Origin: Prinia subflava
Lineage: Eukaryota; Chordata; Aves; Passeriformes; Cisticolidae
Length of the DNA stretch: 64,000 bases
Direction: 5' to 3'
Assembly: GCF_021018805.1 (NCBI RefSeq)
Contig: NW_026961082.1
Span: forward strand, 62,001 to 126,000
Below the pieces are notes generated by a model. That model did no database searches and was not told the origin of the DNA. It saw only the letters and a program-made list of their open reading frames with translations. The position numbers were made by a program, and so were the translations under genes. Below are positions 37,237-50,600 of this stretch, piece by piece; the stretch's first letter is position 1, and each line of letters begins with the position of its first letter.

Positions 37237-39120
37237 TTACACCAACTGGTACAAAATATACGTCAGTAGTGGAAAAGGGGCAAGAAAGTGTCTGCAGCAG
37301 CTTCTCTGCTTGCTGAAAACACAGAGAACAAACAGGGCTTGTGTCTTGAGAAAACCAACACAGCAACAGCAAAGCATAGTGTTCTACATAGCTCTTCCAT
37401 GGAAAACAAGCAATTTAGATCCTAAAACCTTTGCACTTGCTCTGCAGACGAGGAATACACCAACTGGTACAAAATATACTTCACTAGTGGAAAAGGGGCA
37501 AGAAAGTGTCTGCAGCAGCTTCTCTGCTTGCTGAAAACACAGAGAACAAACAGGGCTTGTGTCTTGAGAAAACAAACACAGCAACCGAAAACCATAGTGT
37601 TATACAGAGCTCTTCCATGGAAATTAAGCAGTTTAGGTCCTAACACCTTTGCTCTTGCTCTGCAGACGAGGAATACACCAACTGGTACAAAATATACTTC
37701 ACTTGTGGAAAAAAGGCAAGAAACTGTCTGCAGCAGCTTCTCTGCTTGCTGAAAACACAGACAACCAACAGGAATTGTGTCTTGAAAAAACCAACACAGT
37801 AACAGCAAAGCACAGTGTTCTACATATCTCTTCCAAGGAAATCAAGCAATTTAGGTCCTAAAACCTTTGCTCCTGCTCTCCAGACGAGGAATACACCAAC
37901 TGGTACAAAATATACGTCAGTAGTGGAGAAAGCAGGTACGTGTCTTCAAGAGCTTCTCTGCTCGCTGCAAGTACAGAGAACAAACAGGGTTTGTTTCTTG
38001 AGAAAACCGACACAGCAACAGCAAAGCATAGTGTTCTACAGAGCTCTTCCATGGAAAACATGCAATTTAGATCCTAAAACCTTTGCTCTTGCTCTGCAGA
38101 CGAGGAATACACCAACTGGTACAAAATATACTTCACTTGTGGAAAAGGGGCAAGAAAGTGTCTGCAGCAGCTTCTCTGCTTGCTGCAAACACAGACAACC
38201 AACAGGACTTGTGTCTTGAGAAAACCAACACAGCAACAGCAAAGCATAGTGTTCTACATAGCTCTTCCATGGAAAACAAGCAATTTAGATCCTAAAACCT
38301 TTGCTCTTGCTCTGCAGACAAGGAATACACCAACTGGCACAAAATATACTTCACTTGTGGAAAAGGGGCAAGAAAGTGTCTGCAGCAGCTTCTCTGCTTG
38401 CTGAAAACACAGAGAACAAACAGGGCTTGTGTCTTGAGAAAACCAACACAGCAACAGCAAAGCATAGTGTTCTGCAGAGCTCTTCCATGGAAAACAAGCA
38501 ATTTAGATCCTAAAACCTTTGCTCTTGCTCTGCAGACGAGGAATACACCAACTGGTACAAAATATACTTCACTAGTGGAAAAGGAGCAAGAAAGTGTCTG
38601 CAGCAGCTTCTCTGCTTGCTGCAAACACAGACAACCAACAGGACTTGTGTCTTGAGAAAACCAACACAGTAACAGCAAAGCACAGTGTTCTACATATCTC
38701 TTCCAAGGAAATCAAGCAATTTAGGTCCTAAAACCTTTGCTCCTGCTCTCCAGACGAGGAATACACCAACTGGTACAAAATATACGTCAGTAGTGGAGAA
38801 AGCAGGTACGTGTCTTCAAGAGCTTCTCTGCTCGCTGCAAGTACAGAGAACAAACAGAGTTTGTTTCTTAAGAAAACCGACACAGCAACAGCAAAGCATA
38901 GTGTTCTACAGAGCTCTTCAATGGAAATCAAGTAATTTAGGTCCTAAAACCTTTGCTCCTGCTCTCCAGACGAGGAATACACCAACTGGTACAAAATATA
39001 CTTCACTTGTGGAAAAGGGGCAAGAAAGTGTCTGCAGCAGCTTCTCTGCTTGCTGCAAACACAGACAACCAACAGGACTTGTGTCTTGAGAAAACCAACA
39101 CAGCAACAGCAAAGCATAGT
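35868..39120 (+). repeat. 3.25-kb block, second copy of 21069-24321
   Basis: This is the distal copy at offset 14,799. Its left part overlaps the second copy of the 2,830-bp tandem unit, and its first 1.4 kb is the source or product of the 5,006-offset block. It is therefore a hub where three duplications with different periods meet. Confidence 0.85.
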
Positions 39121-39226
39121 GTTCTACATAGCTCTTCCATGGAAAACAAGCAATTTAGATCCTAAAACCTTTGCTCTTGCTCTGCAGACGAGGAACACAC
39201 CAACTGGCACAAAATATACTTCACTA

Positions 39227-42200
39227 GTGGAAAAGGGGCAAGAAAGTGTCTGCAGCAGCTTCTCTGCTTGCTGCAAACACAGACAACCAACAGGACTTGT
39301 GTCTTGAGAAAACCAACACAGCAACAGCAAAGCATAGTGTTCTACAGAGCTCTTCCATGGAAAACAAGCAATTTAGATCCTAAAACCTTTGCACTTGCTC
39401 TGCAGACGACGAATACACCAACTGGTACAAAATATACTTCACTTGTGGAAAAGGGGCAAGAAAGTGTCTGCAGCAGCTTCTCTGCTTGCTGAAAACACAG
39501 AGAACAAACAGGGCTTGTGTCTTTAGAAAACCAACACAGCAACAGCAAAGCATAGTGTTCTACATAGCTCTTCCATGGAAAACAAGCAATTTAGATCCTA
39601 AAACCTTTGCACTTGCTCTGCAGACGAGGAATACACCAACTGGTACAAAATATACTTCACTAGTGGAAAAGGGGCAAGAAAGTGTCTGCAGCAGCTTCTC
39701 TGCTTGCTGAAAACACAGAGAACAAACAGGGCTTGTGTCTTGAGAAAACCAACACAGCAACAGCAAAGCATAGTGTTATACATAGCTCTTCCATGGAAAA
39801 CAAGCAATTTAGATCCTAAAACCTTTGCTCTTGCTCTGCAGACGAGGAATACACCAACTGGTACAAAATATACTTCACTAGTGGAAAAGGAGCAAGAAAG
39901 TGTCTGCAGCAGCTTCTCTGCTTGCTGCAAACACAGACAACCAACAGGACTTGTGTCTTGAGAAAACCAACACAGTAACAGCAAAGCACAGTGTTCTACA
40001 TATCTCTTCCAAGGAAATCAAGCAATTTAGGTCCTAAAACCTTTGCTCCTGCTCTCCAGACGAGGAATACACCAACTGGTACAAAATATACGTCAGTAGT
40101 GGAGAAAGCAGGTACGTGTCTTCAAGAGCTTCTCTGCTCGCTGCAAGTACAGAGAACAAACAGGGTTTGTTTCTTGAGAAAACCGACACAGCAACAGCAA
40201 AGCATAGTGTTCTACAGAGCTCTTCCATGGAAATCAAGCAATTTAGGTCCTAACATATTTGTTCTTGCTCTGCAGACGAGGAATACACCAACTGGTACAA
40301 AATATACTTCACTTGTGGAAAAGGGGCAAGAAAGTGTCTGCAGCAGCTTCTCTGCTTGCTGCAAACACAGACAACCAACAGGACTTGTGTCTTGAGAAAA
40401 CCAACACAGCAACAGCAAAGCATAGTGTTCTACAGAGCTCTTCCATGGAAAACAAGCAATTTAGATCCTAAAACCTTTGCTCTTGCTCTGCAGACGAGGA
40501 ATACACCAACTGGTACAAAATATACTTCACTAGTGGAAAAGGGGCAAGAAAGTGTCTGCAGCAGCTTCTCTGCTTGCTGCAAACACAGACAACCAACAGG
40601 ACTTGTGTCTTGAGAAAACCAACACAGCAACAGCAAAGCATAGTGTTCTACATAGCTCTTCCATGGAAAACAAGCAATTTAGATCCTAAAACCTTTGCTC
40701 TTGCTCTGCAGAGGAGGAACACACCAACTGGCACAAAATATACTTCACTTGTGGAAAAGGGGCAAGAAAGTGTCTGCAGCAGCTTCTCTGCTTGCTGAAA
40801 ACACAGAGAACAAACAGGGCTTGTGTCTTGAGAAAACCAACACAGCAACAGCAAAGCATAGTGTTCTACATAGCTCTTCCATGGAAAACAAGCAATTTAG
40901 ATCCTAAAACCTTTGCACTTGCTCTGCAGACGAGGAATACACCAACTGGTACAAAATATACTTCACTAGTGGAAAAGGGGCAAGAAAGTGTCTGCAGCAG
41001 CTTCTCTGCTTGCTGAAAACACAGAGAACAAACAGGGCTTGTGTCTTGAGAAAACAAACACAGCAACCGAAAACCATAGTGTTCTACAGAGCTCTTCCAT
41101 GGAAATTAAGCAGTTTAGGTCCTAACACCTTTGCTCTTGCTCTGCAGACGAGGAATACACCAACTGGTACAAAATATACTTCACTTGTGGAAAAAAGGCA
41201 AGAAACTGTCTGCAGCAGCTTCTCTGCTTGCTGCAAACACAGACAACCAACAGGACTTGTGTCTTGAAAAAACCAACACAGTAACAGCAAAGCACAGTGT
41301 TCTACATATCTCTTCCAAGGAAATCAAGCAATTTAGGTCCTAAAACCTTTGCTCCTGCTCTCCAGACGAGGAATACACCAACTGGTACAAAATATACGTC
41401 AGTAGTGGAGAAAGCAGGTACGTGTCTTCAAGAGCTTCTCTGCTTGCTGCAAGTACAGAGAACAAACAGGGTTTGTTTCTTGAGAAAACCGACACAGCAA
41501 CAGCAAAGCATAGTGTTCTACAGAGCTCTTCCATGGAAAACAAGCAATTTAGATCCTAAAACCTTTGCTCTTGCTCTGCAGACGAGGAATACACCAACTG
41601 GTACAAAATATACTTCACTTGTGGAAAAGGGGCAAGAAAGTGTCTGCAGCAGCTTCTCTGCTTGCTGCAAACACAGACAACCAACAGGACTTGTGTCTTG
41701 AGAAAACCAACACAGCAACAGCAAAGCATAGTGTTCTACATAGCTCTTCCATGGAAAACAAGCAATTTAGATCCTAAAACCTTTGCTCTTGCTCTGCAGA
41801 GGAGGAATACACCAACTGGCACAAAATATACTTCACTTGTGGAAAAGGGGCAAGAAAGTGTCTGCAGCAGCTTCTCTGCTTGCTGAAAACACAGAGAACA
41901 AACAGGGCTTGTGTCCTGAGAAAACCAACACAGCAACAGCAAAGCATAGTGTTCTACATAGCTCTTCCATGGAAAACAAGCAATTTAGATCCTAAAACCT
42001 TTGCTCTTGCTCTGCAGACGAGGAATACACCAACTGGTACAAAATATACTTCACTTGTGGAAAAAAGGCAAGAAACTGTCTGCAGCAGCTTCTCTGCTTG
42101 CTGCAAACACAGACAACCAACAGGACTTGTGTCTTGAGAAAACCAACACAGTAACAGCAAAGCACAGTGTTCTACATATCTCTTCCAAGGAAATCAAGCA

Positions 42201-42242
42201 ATTTAGGTCCTAAAACCTTTGCTCCTGCTCTCCAGACGAGGA
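39227..42242 (+). repeat. 3.0-kb block, second copy of 34221-37236
   Basis: This is the copy at offset 5,006. It carries its own substitution in the B tail (ATATTTGTTCTTGC near 40258) and lacks the CTCGGTGC variant of 35135. It therefore separated from the other copy before that change, or the change arose only there. Confidence 0.8.
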
Positions 42243-43194
42243 ATACACCAACTGGTACAAAATATACGTCAGTAGTGGAAAAGGGGCAAGAAACTGTCTG
42301 CAGCAGCTTCTCTGCTTGCTGAAAACACAGAGAACAAACAGGGCTTGTGTCTTGAGAAAACCAACACAGCAACAGCAAAGCATAGTGTTCTACAGAGCTC
42401 TTCCATGGAAAACAAGCAATTTAGATCCTAAAACCTTTGCTCTTGCTCTGCAGACGAGGAATACACCAACTGGTACAAAATATACTTCACTTGTGGAAAA
42501 GGGGCAAGAAAGTGTCTGCAGCAGCTTCTCTGCTTGCTGCAAACACAGACAACCAACAGGACTTGTGTCTTGAGAAAACCAACACAGCAACAGCAAAGCA
42601 TAGTGTTCTACATAGCTCTTCCATGGAAAACAAGCAATTTAGATCCTAAAACCTTTGCTCTTGCTCTGCAGAGGAGGAATACACCAACTGGCACAAAATA
42701 TACTTCACTTGTGGAAAAGGGGCAAGAAAGTGTCTGCAGCAGCTTCTCTGCTTGCTGAAAACACAGAGAACAAACAGGGCTTGTGTCTTGAGAAAACCAA
42801 CACAGCAACAGCAAAGCATAGTGTTCTGCAGAGCTCTTCCATGGAAAACAAGCAATTTAGATCCTAAAACCTTTGCTCTTGCTCTGCAGACGAGGAATAC
42901 ACCAACTGGTACAAAATATACTTCACTTGTGGAAAAGGGGCAAGAAAGTGTCTGCAGCAGCTTCTCTGCTTGCTGCAAACACAGACAACCAACAGGACTT
43001 GTGTCTTGAGAAAACCAACACAGCAACAGCAAAGCATAGTGTTCTACATAGCTCTTCCATGGAAAACAAGCAATTTAGATCCTAAAACCTTTGCTCTTGC
43101 TCTGCAGACGAGGAACACACCAACTGGCACAAAATATACTTCACTTGTGGAAAAGGGGCAAGAAAGTGTCTGCAGCAGCTTCTCTGCTTGCTGA

Positions 43195-43971
43195 AAACAC
43201 AGTGAACAAACAGGGCTTGTGTCTTTAGAAAACCAACACAGCAACAGCAAAGCATAGAGTTCTACATAGCTCTTCCATGGAAAACAAGCAATTTAGATCC
43301 TAAAACCTTTGCACTTGCTCTGCAGACGAGGAATACACCAACTGGTACAAAATATACTTCACTAGTGGAAAAGGGGCAAGAAAGTGTCTGCAGCAGCTTC
43401 TCTGCTTGCTGAAAACACAGAGAACAAACAGGGCTTGTGTCTTGAGAAAACCAACACAGCAACAGCAAAGCATAGTGTTCTTAATAGCTCTTCCATGGAA
43501 AACAAGCAATTTAGATCCTAAAACCTTTGCTCTTGCTCTGCAGACGAGGAATACACCAACTGGTACAAAATATACTTCACTAGTGGAAAAGGAGCAAGAA
43601 AGTGTCTGCAGCAGCTTCTCTGCTTGCTGCAAACACAGACAACCAACAGGACTTGTGTCTTGAGAAAACCAACACATTAACAGCAAAGCACAGTGTTCTA
43701 CATATCCCTTCCAAGGAAATCAAGCAATTTAGGTCCTAAAACCTTTGCTCCTGCTCTCCAGACGAGGAATACACCAACTGGTACAAAATATACGTCAGTA
43801 CTGGAGAAAGAAGGTACGTGTCTTCAAGAGCTTCTCTGCTCGCTGCAAGTACAGAGAACAAACAGGGTTTGTTTCTTGAGAAAACCGACACAACAACAGC
43901 AAAGCATAGTGTTCTACAGAGCTCTTCCATGGAAATCAAGTAATTTAGGTCCTAACATATTTGCTCTTGCT
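43195..43971 (+). repeat. Islet resembling the 1-10.8 kb region
   Basis: This stretch has the otherwise region-1 combination of ACAGTGAACAAACAGG, GTGTCTTTAG, CATAGAGTTC, TTCTTAATAGC, GTACTGGAGAAAGAAGG and CGACACAACAACAGC. The last of these occurs only in the B copies at 2617, 6537, 8061, 10457 and 43756. Near 43676 the islet has its own ACACATTAACAGC and, at 43704, CATATCCCTTCC. Between 43676 and 43735 it follows the K-type tail and not the region-1 sequence, so it is a mosaic. Confidence 0.8.
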
Positions 43972-46093
43972 CTGCAGACGAGGAATACACCAACTGGTAC
44001 AAAATATACTTCACTTGTGGAAAAGGGGCAAGAAAGTGTCTGCAGCAGCTTCTCTGCTTGCTGCAAACACAGACAACCAACAGGACTTGTGTCTTGAGAA
44101 AACCAACACAGCAACAGCAAAGCATAGTGTTCTACATAGCTCTTCCATGGAAAACAAGCAATTTAGATCCTAAAACCTTTGCTCTTGCTCTGCAGACGAG
44201 GAATACACCAACTGGTACAAAATATACTTCACTTGTGGAAAAGGGGCAAGAAAGTGTCTGCAGCAGCTTCTCTGCTTGCTGCAAACACAGACAACCAACA
44301 GGACTTGTGTCTTGAGAAAACCAACACAGCAACAGCAAAGCATAGTGTTCTACATAGCTCTTCCACGGAAAACAAGCAATTTAGATCCTAAAACCTTTGC
44401 TCTTGCTCTGCAGAGGAGGAACACACCAACTGGCACAAAATATACTTCACTTGTGGAAAAGGGGCAAGAAAGTGTCTGCAGCAGCTTCTCTGCTTGCTGA
44501 AAACACAGGGAACAAACAGGGCTTGTGTCTTGAGAAAACCAACACAGCAACAGCAAAGCATAGTGTTCTACATAGCTCTTCCATGGAAAACAAGCAATTT
44601 AGATCCTAAAACCTTTGCACTTGCTCTGCAGACGAGGAATACACCAACTGGTACAAAATATACTTCACTAGTGGAAAAGGGGCAAGAAAGTGTCTGCAGC
44701 AGCTTCTCTGCTTGCTGAAAACACAGAGAACAAACAGGGCTTGTGTCTTGAGAAAACAAACACAGCAACCGAAAACCATAGTGTTCTGCAGAGCTCTTCC
44801 ATGGAAATTAAGCAGTTTAGGTCCTAACACCTTTGCTCTTGCTCTGCAGACGAGGAATACACCAACTGGTACAAAATATACTTCACTTGTGGAAAAAAGG
44901 CAAGAAAGTGTCTGCAGCAGCTTCTCTGCTTGCTGCAAACACAGACAACCAACAGGACTTGTGTCTTGAGAAAACCAACACAGCAACAGCAAAGCACAGT
45001 GTTCTACATATCTCTTCCAAGGAAATCAAGCAATTTAGGTCCTAAAACCTTTGCTCCTGCTCTCCAGACGAGGAATACACCAACTGGTACAAAATATACG
45101 TCAGTAGTGGAGAAAGCAGGTACGTGTCTTCAAGAGCTTCTCTGCTCGCTGCAAGTACAGAGAACAAACAGGGTTTGTTTCTTGAGAAAACCGACACAGC
45201 AACAGCAAAGCATAGTGTTCTACAGAGCTCTTCAATGGAAATCAAGTAATTTAGGTCCTAACATATTTGCTCTTGCTCTGCAGACGAGGAATACACCAAC
45301 TGGTACAAAATATACTTCACTTGTGGAAAAGGGGCAAGAAAGTGTCTGCAGCAGCTTCTCTGCTTGCTGCAAACACAGACAACCAACAGGACTTGTGTCT
45401 TGAGAAAACCAACACAGCAACAGCAAAGCATAGTGTTCTACATAGCTCTTCCATGGAAAACAAGCAATTTAGATCCTAAAACCTTTGCTCTTGCTCTGCA
45501 GACGAGGAATACACCAACTGGTACAAAATATACTTCACTTGTGGAAAAGGGGCAAGAAAGTGTCTGCAGCAGCTTCTCTGCTTGCTGCAAACACAGACAA
45601 CCAACAGGACTTGTGTCTTGAGAAAACCAACACAGCAACAGCAAAGCATAGTGTTCTACATAGCTCTTCCACGGAAAACAAGCAATTTAGATCCTAAAAC
45701 CTTTGCTCTTGCTCTGCAGAGGAGGAACACACCAACTGGCACAAAATATACTTCACTTGTGGAAAAGGGGCAAGAAAGTGTCTGCAGCAGCTTCTCTGCT
45801 TGCTGAAAACACAGGGAACAAACAGGGCTTGTGTCTTGAGAAAACCAACACAGCAACAGCAAAGCATAGTGTTCTACATAGCTCTTCCATGGAAAACAAG
45901 CAATTTAGATCCTAAAACCTTTGCACTTGCTCTGCAGACGAGGAATACACCAACTGGTACAAAATATACTTCACTAGTGGAAAAGGGGCAAGAAAGTGTC
46001 TGCAGCAGCTTCTCTGCTTGCTGAAAACACAGAGAACAAACAGGGCTTGTGTCTTGAGAAAACAAACACAGCAACCGAAAACCATAGTGTTCT
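43929..46093 (+). repeat. 6-monomer duplication, offset 1,306 bp
   Basis: Bases 43929-44787 match 45235-46093. Both copies carry the rare CTTCCACGGAAAAC (near 44364 and 45670) and ACACAGGGAACAAACAGG. The match runs from a B tail into a C monomer and stops at 44788/46094 (TTCTGCAG against TTCTACAG). Confidence 0.82.
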
Positions 46094-47673
46094 ACAGAGC
46101 TCTTCAATGGAAATTAAGCAGTTTAGGTCCTAACACCTTTGCTCTTGCTCTGCAGACGAGGAATACACCAACTGGTACAAAATATACTTCACTTGTGGAA
46201 AAGGGGCAAGAAAGTGTCTGCAGCAGCTTCTCTGCTTGCTGCAAACACAGACAACCAACAGGACTTGGGTCTTGAAAAAACCAACACAGTAACAGCAAAG
46301 CACAGTGTTCTACATATCTCTTCCAAGGAAATCAAGCAATTTAGGTCCTAAAACCTTTGCTCCTGCTCTCCAGACGAGGAATACACCAACTGGTACAAAA
46401 TATACGTCAGTAGTGGAGAAAGCAGGTACATGTCTTCAAGAGCTTCTCTGCTCGCTGCAAGTACAGAGAACAAACAGGGTTTGTTTCTTGAGAAAACCGA
46501 CACAGCAACAGCAAAGCATAGTGTTCTACAGAGCTCTTCCATGGAAATCAAGCAATTTAGGTCCTAACATATTTGCTCTTGCTCTGCAGACGAGGAATAC
46601 ACCAACTGGTACAAAATATACTTCACTAGTGGAAAAGGGGCAAGAAAGTGTCTGCAGCAGCTTCTCTGCTTGCTGCAAACACAGACAACCAACAGGACTT
46701 GTGTCTTGAGAAAACCAACACAGCAACAGCAAAGCATAGTGTTCTACATAGCTCTTCCATGGAAAACAAGCAATTTAGATCCTAAAATCTTTGATCTTGC
46801 TCTGCAGACGAGGAATACACCAACTGGTACAAAATATACTTCACTTGTGGAAAAGGGGCAAGAAAATGTCTGCAGCAGCTTCTCTGCTTGCTGCAAACAC
46901 AGACAACCAACAGGACTTGTGTCTTGAGAAAACCAACACAGCAACAGCAAAGCATAGTGTTCTACAGAGCTCTTCCATGGAAAACAAGCAATTTAGATCC
47001 TAAAACCTTTGCTCTTGCTCTGCAGACGAGGAATACACCAACTGGTACAAAATATACTTCACTTGTGGAAAAGGGGCAAGAAAGTGTCTGCAGCAGCTTC
47101 TCTGCTTGCTGCAAACACAGACAACCAACAGGACTTGTGTCTTGAGAAAACCAACACAGCAACAGCAAAGCATAGTGTTCTACATAGCTCTTCCATGGAA
47201 AACAAGCAATTTAGATCCTAAAACCTTTGCTCTTGCTCTGCAGAGGAGGAACACACCAACTGGCTCAAAATATACTTCACTTGTGGAAAAGGGGCAAGAA
47301 AGTGTCTGCAGCAGCTTCTCTGCTTGCTGAAAACACAGGGAACAAACACGGCTTGTGTCTTGAGAAAACCAACACAGCAACAGCAAAGCATAGTGTTCTT
47401 AATAGCTCTTCCATGGAAAACAAGCAATTTAGATCCTAAAACCTTTGCTCTTGCTCTGCAGACGAGGAATACACCAACTGGTACAAAATATACTTCACTA
47501 GTGGAAAAGGAGCAAGAAAGTGTCTGCAGCAGCTTCTCTGCTTGCTGCAAACACAGACAACCAACAGGACTTGTGTCTTGAGAAAACCAACACAGTAACA
47601 GCAAAGCACAGTGTTCTACATATCTCTTCCAAGGAAATCAAGCAATTTAGGTCCTAAAACCTTTGCTCCTGCT

Positions 47674-50600
47674 CTCCAGACGAGGAATACACCAACTGGT
47701 ACAAAATATACGTCAGTAGTGGAGAAAGCAGGTACGTGTCTTCAAGAGCTTCTCTGCTCGCTGCAAGTACAGAGAACAAACAGGGTTTGTTTCTTGAGAA
47801 AACCGACACAGCAACAGCAAAGCATAGTGTTCTACAGAGCTCTTCCATGGAAATCAAGTAATTTAGGTCCTAACATATTTGCTCTTGCTCTGCAGACGAG
47901 GAATACACCAACTGGTACAAAATATACTTCACTTGTGGAAAAGGGGCAAGAAAGTGTCTGCAGCAGCTTCTCTGCTTGCTGCAAACACAGACAACCAACA
48001 GGACTTGTGTCTTGAGAAAACCAACACAGCAACAGCAAAGCATAGTGTTCTACATAGCTCTTCCATGGAAAACAAGCAATTTAGATCCTAAAACCTTTGC
48101 TCTTGCTCTGCAGAGGAGGAACACACCAACTGGCACAAAATATACTTCACTTGTGGAAAAGGGGCAAGAAAGTGTCTGCAGCAGCTTCTCTGCTTGCTGA
48201 AAACACAGGGAACAAACAGGGCTTGTGTCTTGAGAAAACCAACACAGCAACAGCAAAGCATAGTGTTCTACATATCTCTTCCATGGAAAACAAGCAATTT
48301 AGATCCTAAAACCTTTGCACTTGCTCTGCAGACGAGGAATACACCAACTGGTACAAAATATACTTCACTAGTGGAAAAGGGGCAAGAAAGTGTCTGCAGC
48401 AGCTTCTCTGCTTGCTGAAAACACAGAGAACAAACAGGGCTTGTGTCTTGAGAAAACCAACACAGCAACAGCAAAGCATAGTGTTCTTAATAGCTCTTCC
48501 ATGGAAAACAAGCAATTTAGATCCTAAAACCTTTGCTCTTGCTCTGCAGACGAGGAATACACCAACTGGTACAAAATATACTTCACTAGTGGAAAAGGAG
48601 CAAGAAAGTGTCTGCAGCAGCTTCTCTGCTTGCTGCAAACACAGACAACCAACAGGACTTGTGTCTTGAGAAAACCAACACAGTAACAGCAAAGCACAGT
48701 GTTCTACATATCTCTTCCAAGGAAATCAAGCAATTTAGGTCCTAAAACCTTTGCTCCTGCTCTCCAGACGAGGAATACACCAACTGGTACAAAATATACG
48801 TCAGTAGTGGAGAAAGCAGGTACGTGTCTTCAAGAGCTTCTCTGCTCGCTGCAAGTACAGAGAACAAACAGGGTTTGTTTCTTGAGAAAACCGACACAGC
48901 AACAGCAAAGCATAGTGTTCTACAGAGCTCTTCCATGGAAATCAAGTAATTTAGGTCCTAACATATTTGCTCTTGCTCTGCAGACGAGGAATACACCAAC
49001 TGGTACAAAATATACTTCACTTGTGGAAAAGGGGCAAGAAAGTGTCTGCAGCAGCTTCTCTGCTTGCTGCAAACACAGACAACCAACAGGACTTGTGTCT
49101 TGAGAAAACCAACACAGCAACAGCAAAGCATAGTGTTCTACATAGCTCTTCCATGGAAAACAAGCAATTTAGATCCTAAAACCTTTGCACTTGCTCTGCA
49201 GACGAGGAATACACCAACTGGTACAAAATATACTTCACTTGTGGAAAAAGGGGCAAGAAAGTGTCTGCAGCAGCTTCTCTGCTTGCTGAAAACACAGAGA
49301 ACAAACAGGGCTTGTGTCTTGAGAAAACCAACACAGCAACAGCAAAGCATAGTGTTCTACATAGCTCTTCCATGGAAAACAAGCAATTTAGATCCTAAAA
49401 CCTTTGCTCTTGCTCTGCAGACGAGGAATACACCAACTGGTACAAAATATACTTCACTAGTGGAAAAGGAGCAAGAAAGTGTCTGCAGCAGCTTCTCTGC
49501 TTGCTGCAAACACAGACAACCAACAGGACTTGTGTCTTGAGAAAACCAACACAGTAACAGCAAAGCACAGTGTTCTACATATCTCTTCCAAGGAAATCAA
49601 GCAATTTAGGTCCTAAAACCTTTGCTCCTGCTCTCCAGATGAGGAATACACCAACTGGTACAAAATATACGTCAGTAGTGGAGAAAGCAGGTACGTGTCT
49701 TCAAGAGCTTCTCTGCTCGCTGCAAGTACAGAGAACAAACAGGGTTTGTTTCTTGAGAAAACCGACACAGCAACAGCAAAGCATAGTGTTCTACAGAGCT
49801 CTTCCATGGAAATCAAGCAATTTAGGTCCTAACATATTTCCTCTTGCTCTGCAGACGAGGAATACACCAACTGGTACAAAATATACTTCACTTGTGGAAA
49901 AGGGGCAAGAAAGTGTCTGCAGCAGCTTCTCTGCTTGCTGCAAACACAGACAACCAACAGGACTTGTGTCTTGAGAAAACCAACACAGCAACAGCAAAGC
50001 ATAGTGTTCTACATAGCTCTTCCATGGAAAACAAGCAATTTAGATCCTAAAACCTTTGCTCTTGCTCTGCAGACGAGGAACACACCAACTGGCACAAAAT
50101 ATACTTCACTTGTGGAAAAGGGGCAAGAAAGTGTCTGCAGCAGCTTCTCTGCTTGCTGAAAACACAGGGAACAAACAGGGCTTGTGTCTTGAGAAAACCA
50201 ACACAGCAACAGCAAAGCATAGTGTTCTACATAGCTCTTCCATGGAAAACAAGCAATTTAGATCCTAAAACCTTTGCACTTGCTCTGCAGACGAGGAATA
50301 CACCAACTGGTACAAAATATACTTCACTAGTGGAAAAGGGGCAAGAAAGTGTCTGCAGCAGCTTCTCTGCTTGCTGAAAACACAGAGAACAAACAGGGCT
50401 TGTGTCTTGAGAAAACAAACACAGCAACCGAAAACCATAGTGTTCTACAGAGCTCTTCCATGGAAATTAAGCAGTTTAGGTCCTAACACCTTTGCTCTTG
50501 CTCTGCAGACGAGGAATACACCAACTGGTACAAAATATACTTCACTTGTGGAAAAAAGGCAAGAAACTGTCTGCAGCAGCTTCTCTGCTTGCTGCAAACA

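Larger units (their letters stand above)
655..42447 (+). repeat. B/A recombinant monomers, 15 copies
   Basis: These monomers begin like B (CTCCAGACGAG, then TACGTCAGTAGTGG) and continue like A (AAAAGGGGCAAGAAA, then TGCAGCAGCTTC), giving 218 bp. They start at 655, 1309, 3051, 4575, 5229, 6971, 8495, 9149, 14590, 17202, 22425, 24601, 27208, 37224 and 42230. The switch lies within the few bases after AGTAGTGG. Eight of them are copies made by the 18-monomer unit and others by the later duplications, so there are fewer independent events. A shorter B start (CTCCAG only) is seen at 16548, 24165 and 38964. Confidence 0.85.
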
